Source: an uncultured Chlamydiae bacterium (GTDB taxonomy: Bacteria > Chlamydiota > Chlamydiia > Chlamydiales > CALBHK01). Taken from it: a stretch of 10,888 bases of DNA. Below are positions 5,893 to 10,888 of the stretch, piece by piece. The stretch spans positions 1 through 10,888 of the forward strand of contig CALBHK010000267.1 of the NCBI GenBank assembly GCA_937894565.1, in the 5' to 3' direction. The notes below the pieces were generated by a model that was not told the DNA's origin, made no database searches, and saw nothing but the letters and a program-made list of their open reading frames with translations. Position 1 is the first letter of the stretch. Each line of letters begins with the position of its first letter. The position numbers and the translations under genes are program-made.

Positions 5893-6234
5893 TCAACAAA
5901 CTGCAATAGAACCCCTATGGCTGAATATACCAGTCTTTGCTCGTGGTTTTTTAACACGAATCTGCACTTCACAGCCCAGAACATAAAGATAATGGAGCAA
6001 AGTATCCGTGCTAAATGCAGAGAGTCGTCCTTTAACCAGCATGGAAACCTTTGGCTGGGTGATTCCTAATCTACCTGCTACTTCTCTTTGGGAAAGGCCA
6101 GAGCTTTTGATAAGCGTACTAACGCTATCTAACAATTTAGCCTTAGCCAATAATTCATCAGGTTGATCTCTTCCAAGATCTGCGAAGATATTCCCTGATG
6201 AAACCTCATATTCTAGCGTTTCTTTTTTAGTCAT
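5893..6234 (-). CDS. HigA-like XRE-family antitoxin
   Basis: This 113-residue antitoxin and autorepressor should bind and neutralise the toxin encoded just upstream and repress their shared promoter. An N-terminal toxin-contact region (MTKKETLEYEVSSGNIFADLGRDQPDELLAKAKLL) is followed by an XRE-type helix-turn-helix (SGLSQREVAGRLGITQPKVSMLVKGR, about residues 44-70). A C-terminal segment typical of the HTH_37 group of HigA/Xre antitoxins ends it (TDTLLHYLYVLGCEVQIRV). Its start overlaps the toxin's end by 8 bases, giving coupled translation. Toxin-first gene order is the HigBA arrangement. Both genes are intact, unlike the broken genes on either side. Confidence 0.88.
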   Translation of the reverse strand: MTKKETLEYEVSSGNIFADLGRDQPDELLAKAKLLDSVSTLIKSSGLSQREVAGRLGITQPKVSMLVKGRLSAFSTDTLLHYLYVLGCEVQIRVKKPRAKTGIFSHRGSIAVC

Positions 6235-6604
6235 TGGTTTTGCCTCCTTGACGTTTCCATTCTCTATAAATCTCCTCAGCTAACTTAAGCCTTGAGTGAA
6301 CAAGATTTATCTCTTTTTTTGGAGTTTCTATTCCCTTCTTGCTCTTCTTTTGAAAGGCATGTAGCACAATGATGACATCGGCAAACTTAACCGTATACAC
6401 CGCCCTAAACGTGTCTCCTCTATGATCTTGCACAAGCTCTATGACGCTTGCTCCGCCAAACCCAGTAAGAGGCTTTCCAATGTCAGGATGTTTCCCTATC
6501 TGTGCTTGATAAAGTCCATATCCAAAATCATCTATCACATCACCCGGCATTTCCATTAGATCTCGTTTAGCTGAGCCTATCCATAGCAAATGTTTCACGG
6601 TCAC
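6227..6604 (-). CDS. HigB-like toxin, RelE superfamily (Gp49-like)
   Basis: This 125-residue toxin would be expected to cleave mRNA on the ribosome when freed from HigA. Family signs are the N-terminal LLWIGSAKRDLMEMPGDVIDDFGYGLYQAQIG, the central strand TFRAVYTVKFADVIIVLHAFQKKSKKG, and the closing TPKKEINLVHSRLKLAEEIYREW. This is the phage-derived Gp49-like (DUF891) pattern, and basic residues around FQKKSKKG fit the RNA-binding face. The start is GTG at 6604, with GGGGA about 9 bases upstream; another GTG at 6598 is possible. It is the first gene of the pair, read from the promoter at 6659-6630. Confidence 0.88.
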   Translation of the reverse strand: MTVKHLLWIGSAKRDLMEMPGDVIDDFGYGLYQAQIGKHPDIGKPLTGFGGASVIELVQDHRGDTFRAVYTVKFADVIIVLHAFQKKSKKGIETPKKEINLVHSRLKLAEEIYREWKRQGGKTND

Positions 6605-6628
6605 TTATCTGATCCCCGCTTTTCAGCT

Positions 6629-6659
6629 AATTATATCAATAATGATATAATTTATACAA
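6629..6659 (-). promoter_or_regulatory. Promoter and palindromic operator of the toxin-antitoxin pair
   Basis: Read on the - strand, TTGTAT (6659-6654) and TATAAT (6635-6630) are 18 bases apart, and the -10 is perfect. A perfect 10-bp inverted repeat (arms 6629-6638 and 6643-6652, 4-base centre ATAA) fills the spacer and covers the -10. That is where a HigA dimer would block RNA polymerase. Transcription should begin near 6623, leaving a leader of about 20 bases before the GTG. Confidence 0.75.
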
Positions 6660-6720
6660 GAGATCAAGGTCAGAATTTAGGTGAAGTCATAGAAACTCTA
6701 TCCGATATGCAACTCAAGGC
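6656..6720 (+). pseudogene. Possible internal fragment of an APH-family phosphotransferase gene
   Basis: This frame reads TRDQGQNLGEVIETLSDMQLKA and then passes into the antisense of the glycine-rich scrap, ending at TGA 6731-6733. The string GQNLGEVIETLSDMQLKA resembles the G-x-D-L-G-x-V-x-x-L...QL segment that follows the N-lobe in aminoglycoside-phosphotransferase-like proteins. That is the family whose N-terminus appears at 10650. There is no start codon and no rest of the domain. If real, it is a gene scrap left by rearrangement. The match is from memory over only about 18 residues, so confidence is low. Confidence 0.33.
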
Positions 6721-6805
6721 ACTACCAGGAGAATGACCCCCATGGCCGCCACTTCCCCCATTAGCAGCATGCAAAGCGGGCATTATTATCAGCGCAAACA
6801 ATGTT
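6719..6805 (-). pseudogene. Degraded partial copy of the GGX-repeat gene
   Basis: These 87 bases match 4506-4592 without gaps at a constant offset of 2,213 bases, with 7 mismatches by my count (about 92% identity). On the - strand they encode LFALIIMPALHAANGGSGGHGGHSPGSA, the end of the leader plus the first repeats of the gene at 4615-4391. The original start codon is missing: an in-frame TAA lies just upstream and the match ends at 6805. On the other side the frame runs out of the repeat and stops at TGA after about 16 unrelated residues. Most mismatches are silent or conservative. Confidence 0.85.
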
Positions 6806-6913
6806 TAATTGACTCTTTTAATTGCTCTGCCAAAGGCTATTATTTTCTTGTTTAGATTATTGAAAAAGTTTAGAATGTTCATTCTAACAAGAATAACATA
6901 CCTGTACTAATTT
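6806..6913 (+). promoter_or_regulatory. Upstream region and candidate promoter of the SNF2 operon
   Basis: TTGTTT (6848-6853) and TAGAAT (6871-6876) are 17 bases apart. The -10-like box sits inside a perfect 8-bp inverted repeat (arms TTAGAATG 6870-6877 and CATTCTAA 6880-6887, 2-base centre), which could be an operator. A second choice is TTGAAA (6860-6865) with TCTAAC (6883-6888). No clear ribosome site precedes the ATG at 6914. Nothing else coding is seen here. Confidence 0.45.
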
Positions 6914-9601
6914 ATGAGCGATAATTCTTATTCTATCAGCCTTTCTCCCGCTCGCAGATTACATTTCGTCTATGAAAGTGAAATTGTTAAAGGTTTAGAA
7001 AATATTACTAAAGCTTTCGATGAAGATTGGCGCTTTGGTTGGTTCATGATTGCTGCCGAAAAATCAATAAGTATTTACGACCCCTCGTTTTGTTTTTGGC
7101 ATGATATTGCGTCTTACTATCTCACGCACTTATGTCATTGTTCCCAAAATAGTGACACCCAAAGTAGTAACAAATTATCTTACAATTTTGCTGATCCTGA
7201 AAAATTTCTCCAATGGGTGGTTTCCGCCCCACCTATGCTGGGTGGAGAATATTTATCTATTGAAGTGCTAAAAGATTTGTGGGATAGCTTAAATCATTGG
7301 GTAATCGAAAAAGTTGTACAAGCAGGGAATATTCAAGCTTTTCTTGCTCAACTAGCTCCTCTATGGGTTCAAGTGGGAAGGGTTTGTTTCCATCTTGCTG
7401 AAAATACAAAAAATCTCGACTATCCCTTTGCTTTTTTAGCCACATATTCCACAAGTTTAGGAGAGGGCGGGCGACTGAAACATCTTCCTTTAAAACAAGC
7501 TCTGAAGCAATATTCTGATTTTAATGATAAACAAGCTTTAGTAAAATTATTGACTCCAGTCCACAATGCTTCTGAAAAATGTGCTTGGGTGCAACAGCTG
7601 CTTTCAAATGCAGAGATTTATCAACCTTTGGCTTGGACTGTAAACAAAGCCTATCAGTTTCTTTCTTCTATTCCCCATCTTGAGGAGAGCGGTTTGCAAG
7701 TTCGCATTCCAAACTGGTGGAAAAGAAAGCCACGACCCCAAGTAAAAATAACGATTAGTGGTTCGGTGCAGCCTGCTTTGGGATTGTCTTCTTTATTAAA
7801 CTTCAATGTCCAAATGGCATTGGGCGATGATCTTTTGAGTGAAGAAGAGTTGGAGCTGATTTTATCGGCTCAAGAGCGCTTGATTAGTCTTCGAGGGCAA
7901 TGGATTGAAGTTGATAAAGAGAAACTGCAAGAAGCTTTAGAACACTGGAAGATGGTCCAAAAGAATGCTAAAGATGGGAGAATATCTTTTGCTGAGGGTA
8001 TGCGACTTCTTGCGGGCGCCCCTACCGACCTTGATAAGGAATCACAGGCCAATGAGGTGCGGCATTGGGTAAATATTAAGGCGGACAGGGAACTTGAAGA
8101 TCTTTTACAAAAATTGCGTGACCCTTCACAAATTGGAGTGAAGAATGTAGAGGGTCTTTCTGCCAATTTAAGGCCTTATCAACATGAAGGGGTTGCATGG
8201 CTTAAATTACTTTCAGGACTGGGACTAGGCGCCTGCTTAGCTGATGATATGGGCCTTGGAAAAACTATCCAAATTTTATGTTTGCTATTACATCAAAAAA
8301 AATCCCCAAACGTGAACCTCCCTTCTTTGCTTGTGGTTCCCGCATCTCTATTGGGTAACTGGAAACAAGAAGCAAACAAATTTACCCCCTCTCTTAAATT
8401 GTTTTTGCTTCATCCTTCAGAATCAAAAAAATTAACATTGGCAGATCTTGAGAAAAGCCAATGGCTTAATCATATTGATTGCGTCGTCACAACGTATTCG
8501 ATGGTGACAAAATTAAATTGGTTATCAAATCTCTCGTGGAATTTGATGATCTTAGATGAAGCGCAAGCTATTAAAAACGAAGGGACAAAGCAGACAAAAG
8601 CTGTTAAGGCGTTAAATTCCCGCGCCAGAATTGCGTTAACGGGTACGCCTATTGAAAACAGACTTTCTGACCTATGGTCTTTATTTGATTTTTTGAATCC
8701 GGGATTATTAGGGACTGCAGCGCGATTTAAACAGTATGTGGATACTCTGCAAAATAATGGATGCCTTTTTGATCCCCTTCGCAAACTCATTAGTCCATAT
8801 ATTTTGCGCCGCATGAAGACAGATCCAAAAATTATCTCAGACCTCCCAAAAAAAATTGAAACAGATGCATATTGTTATTTAACTAAAGAGCAAGCGGGGT
8901 ATTACCAATCGATCGTTAATGAATTAACAAACACGCTTAAAACCGGGGCTGCCATAAATCGTCGCGGAGCAGTTCTCAAAGCTTTATTGGAGCTGAAACA
9001 GGTTTGTAATCATCCTGGACAATATATTGGCAATGTTGAATACGATCCGATGAAAAGTGGAAAGTTTGAGCGGTTGGGGCAAATATGTGAAGAGTTGGCA
9101 GCGCGTCAAGAAAAGGTGTTAATTTTTACTCAGTTTAGCGAGTTAATCCCTCATCTAGAGAAGTATCTTTCGAAGATTTTCGGAAGGCGCGGATTAACTC
9201 TTCATGGAAAAACACCTATACAAGAGCGTAAAAATTTAGTTGAAGCTTTTCAAAATGACAATGGCCCTCCTTTTTTTGTCTTATCCTTAAAGGCAGGAGG
9301 GGTTGGCTTAACATTAACAGCAGCTTCTCATGTGATTCATTTTGATCGTTGGTGGAATCCTGCAGTAGAAAACCAGGCCACCGACCGCGCTTTCAGAATT
9401 GGTCAAAAAAAGAATGTCCAAGTTCACAAGTTTATTACGCAAGGAACGGTAGAAGAACAAATTGATGCAATTATTATGTCGAAAAAGAAGCTGATGAGCG
9501 ATATCTTAGGATCTACTGATGAGGTGAAGATCACCGAGTTACCTAATGATGAATTATTAAAATTATTAACGCTTGACATTGATCGAGCAATAGCAAATTA
9601 G
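6914..9601 (+). CDS. SNF2-family ATPase/helicase, YwqA/HelZ type
   Basis: This 895-residue superfamily-2 ATPase is expected to move along double-stranded DNA or remodel protein-DNA complexes rather than unwind strands. The N-terminal 300 or so residues are family-specific. A bacterial SNF2-associated module follows (EEELELILSAQERLISLRGQWIEVDKEKL to FAEGMRLLAG, about 308-372). Then comes LRPYQHEGVAWL (about 418-430) and the motor: Walker A DDMGLGKT with Lys450, motif Ia VVPASLLGNW, Walker B DEAQ at 548-551, and TGTP at 576-579. After these come KVLIFTQFSEL, the motif V region AGGVGLTLTAASHVIHFDRWWNP, and motif VI around DRAFRIGQ (824-831). All catalytic motifs are intact. It is followed after 8 bases by a SWIM-protein gene, the same pairing as ywqA-ywqB of Bacillus subtilis. 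ATG 6914 lacks a good ribosome site, but the N-terminus looks complete. Confidence 0.93.
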   Translation: MSDNSYSISLSPARRLHFVYESEIVKGLENITKAFDEDWRFGWFMIAAEKSISIYDPSFCFWHDIASYYLTHLCHCSQNSDTQSSNKLSYNFADPEKFLQWVVSAPPMLGGEYLSIEVLKDLWDSLNHWVIEKVVQAGNIQAFLAQLAPLWVQVGRVCFHLAENTKNLDYPFAFLATYSTSLGEGGRLKHLPLKQALKQYSDFNDKQALVKLLTPVHNASEKCAWVQQLLSNAEIYQPLAWTVNKAYQFLSSIPHLEESGLQVRIPNWWKRKPRPQVKITISGSVQPALGLSSLLNFNVQMALGDDLLSEEELELILSAQERLISLRGQWIEVDKEKLQEALEHWKMVQKNAKDGRISFAEGMRLLAGAPTDLDKESQANEVRHWVNIKADRELEDLLQKLRDPSQIGVKNVEGLSANLRPYQHEGVAWLKLLSGLGLGACLADDMGLGKTIQILCLLLHQKKSPNVNLPSLLVVPASLLGNWKQEANKFTPSLKLFLLHPSESKKLTLADLEKSQWLNHIDCVVTTYSMVTKLNWLSNLSWNLMILDEAQAIKNEGTKQTKAVKALNSRARIALTGTPIENRLSDLWSLFDFLNPGLLGTAARFKQYVDTLQNNGCLFDPLRKLISPYILRRMKTDPKIISDLPKKIETDAYCYLTKEQAGYYQSIVNELTNTLKTGAAINRRGAVLKALLELKQVCNHPGQYIGNVEYDPMKSGKFERLGQICEELAARQEKVLIFTQFSELIPHLEKYLSKIFGRRGLTLHGKTPIQERKNLVEAFQNDNGPPFFVLSLKAGGVGLTLTAASHVIHFDRWWNPAVENQATDRAFRIGQKKNVQVHKFITQGTVEEQIDAIIMSKKKLMSDILGSTDEVKITELPNDELLKLLTLDIDRAIAN

Positions 9602-9609
9602 AGGGCCTT

Positions 9610-10653
9610 ATGTGGGGATGGAAACCATACGTTTCAGTCGCAGAAAGACGAACAGATGCAAAGAAAAAGATGGATAAACTAAAAAAACAAGGAAAAAATA
9701 TTCAGCCTGTTGAGATTGAGGGACGTCTGATAGTCAAAAAATTCTGGGGAAAGCGTTGGTGCGATCATCTGGAATCTTTTGCTGATTATGAGAATCGTTT
9801 GCCGCGAGGAAGGACTTACGTTCGCAATGGAAGTGTATGTCATTTAAATATTTTAGAAGGGGAAGTTGAAGCGTTGGTCAGCGGGAGCTCCATCTACCAA
9901 GTTGTGGTAAAAATTACACAATTACCAAAAGAGAAATGGGAAGCGATTAAAAAGCGATGTATAGAGCACGTGGGATCTCTAATCGATTTTTTACAGGGGA
10001 AAATATCGAATCATGTCATGGAAGTCATATCAGATCATCAAGAAGGGCTTTTTCCTAACCCAAAAGAAATTAAATGTTCTTGTAGCTGTCCGGATTGGGC
10101 CGATATGTGTAAACATGTTGCTGCTGTGTTGTATGGGGTTGGCGCTCGGTTAGATTTAACACCTGAGTTGCTTTTTTTATTACGGGGTGTAGATCCCTCC
10201 GAATTGGTTAATGCCCAGTTGAATTTGGAAGCTAAAGCATCTGATAATCAGCTTGAGGAGGAAGAATTAGCAGATATCTTTGGTCTTGATTTTGAGGAAG
10301 CAAACGCTCCCATTGCAAAGCCTCTCAAAGCGGTGAATTCGAAAAAAGCTCAGTCGGTTAAGCTAAAGAAAATTGAAAAAAATAAGCCAATAAAGGTAAA
10401 AAAAGTAAAGGCAACGAAGACTGGAAAAATAAAAAAGGTTGTGAAAAAAAAGAGCCCTCCTGTTTTTAATGTTGATTGTCTAACTGGAAGCAATATTGCT
10501 GAACTACGCAATTGGCATGGGCTTTCCGTGACTGAACTTGCTGATAAATTAAGCATATCCTTGGCAACTATTAAACGATGGGAAATGGATCCAAATCAGC
10601 TTAAACTGCAACAAAGCTCTAAAGATGCCATCAAAAGTTTTATAAAAAAATGA
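9610..10653 (+). CDS. SWIM zinc-finger protein with Lys-rich linker and C-terminal HTH
   Basis: This 347-residue protein is a probable DNA- or protein-binding partner of the SNF2 ATPase encoded just upstream. Its first 240 residues follow the bacterial SWIM family (YwqB-like). GWKPYVSVAERR is at the N-terminus, then VEIEGRLIVKKFWGKRWCDHLESFADYENRLPRGRTYVRNGSV. The zinc site has the form C-x-C...C-x-H, ligands C158, C160, C167 and H169 (with an extra C156). An acidic patch (EEEELADIFGLDFEEA) is followed by a strongly basic linker (about 238-285, mostly Lys/Val/Ile). An XRE-like helix-turn-helix ends it (IAELRNWHGLSVTELADKLSISLATIKRWE, about 295-325). The linker plus HTH is an addition to the usual family layout. 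GAGGG overlapping the previous TAG serves as ribosome site, 5 bases before ATG. Confidence 0.9.
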   Translation: MWGWKPYVSVAERRTDAKKKMDKLKKQGKNIQPVEIEGRLIVKKFWGKRWCDHLESFADYENRLPRGRTYVRNGSVCHLNILEGEVEALVSGSSIYQVVVKITQLPKEKWEAIKKRCIEHVGSLIDFLQGKISNHVMEVISDHQEGLFPNPKEIKCSCSCPDWADMCKHVAAVLYGVGARLDLTPELLFLLRGVDPSELVNAQLNLEAKASDNQLEEEELADIFGLDFEEANAPIAKPLKAVNSKKAQSVKLKKIEKNKPIKVKKVKATKTGKIKKVVKKKSPPVFNVDCLTGSNIAELRNWHGLSVTELADKLSISLATIKRWEMDPNQLKLQQSSKDAIKSFIKK

Positions 10654-10888
10654 AACACTCCCACGAGCTCATGATAGAGACTATCGTAGCCAAACATTTT
10701 AAAGAGCATCCAAAATTTATTAGACGAATGGTGATCGGTATTTGTAATGAGGTCTATGAAGTAGGTCTCAATGATAAAGAAGTGATTGTTCGTCTTAGCC
10801 CTCACAATAAATTCTTGATGGGATCACACGATCATATACTCATACCACTCCAAAGACCATATTGGGATTAAATTGAAAGCTCTTGCGA
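10650..10888 (+). pseudogene. APH-family phosphotransferase, N-terminal part, apparently frameshifted, cut by window end
   Basis: This is a kinase-fold small-molecule phosphotransferase of the aminoglycoside/choline kinase superfamily; the substrate is unknown. The ATG overlaps the stop of the SWIM gene (ATGA), so translation is coupled and it is the third gene of the run. The N-lobe reads IVAKHFKEHPKFIRRMVIGICNEVYEVGLNDKEVIVRLSPHNKFLMGSHDHI, with the GICNEVYEV glycine loop and the IVRL strand. The original frame stops at TAA 10869-10871. The +1 frame is open from about 10840 to the window end and reads SKDHIGIKLKALA, which matches the expected continuation (an F-K-D-x-G-I-K-V-like stretch). 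One extra base around 10847-10853 would explain this. Whether the gene is a true pseudogene or carries a sequencing error cannot be told here. Confidence 0.65.

Noticed and set aside
6914..9601. Assigning the SNF2 gene to a named defence system such as DISARM or Zorya
   Set aside because: No methyltransferase, nuclease, ZorA/ZorB or other partner genes are present; the SWIM neighbour points to the YwqA/YwqB pair instead.
10596..10805. 69-codon - strand frame at the right end
   Set aside because: It is antisense to the coupled end of the SWIM gene and the start of the kinase-like gene, with no independent support.

Overview
The window looks like two pieces of DNA with different character. Bases 1 to about 2,450 carry a DHA2-type MFS transporter (cut by the left edge) and a secreted alpha/beta hydrolase, both on the + strand. 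Hand counts of four 60-base lines here gave 23 to 35 G+C. From about 2,480 onward the DNA is more AT-rich (21 and 23 G+C in two lines checked near 2,700 and 2,950) and the style is that of a low-GC, host-associated Gram-negative bacterium, perhaps a Chlamydiae/Parachlamydia-type or Legionella-like organism. That assignment is inference from gene style only. Where the pieces meet, two convergent reading frames run antisense through each other for about 300 bases, so the point may be a recombination or transfer boundary or an assembly chimera.

Bases 2,450-4,615 (- strand) hold five small genes, all with N-terminal signal peptides. Three tightly coupled genes (4615 to 3795) encode glycine-rich proteins made of GGX or Gly-X-Y triplets. 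A hairpin follows, then two further secreted proteins of unknown role (3611 to 3183, and 3166 leftwards).

Bases 4,616-6,810 are a regulator and accessory zone. It has a MerR-family regulator with a TipAS-like effector domain, broken by one extra T in a T7 run, with a good intrinsic terminator. Next come a probable GNAT acetyltransferase remnant, a complete HigB/HigA-type toxin-antitoxin pair with a clear promoter and palindromic operator, and a scrap zone. The scrap zone joins a probable piece of a phosphotransferase gene to an 87-base, about 92% identical copy of the start of a glycine-rich gene.

Bases 6,850-10,888 (+ strand) are an operon-like run: a YwqA/HelZ-type SNF2 ATPase (895 aa), a SWIM zinc-finger protein with an extra Lys-rich linker and C-terminal HTH, and, overlapping it by ATGA, the start of an APH-family phosphotransferase that appears frameshifted near the window end.

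The most interesting points are the junction near 2,450, the GGX secreted-protein operon with its degraded outlying copy, the HTH-bearing SWIM partner of the SNF2 ATPase, and the repeated signs of gene decay (frameshifts and fragments) around an intact toxin-antitoxin module.
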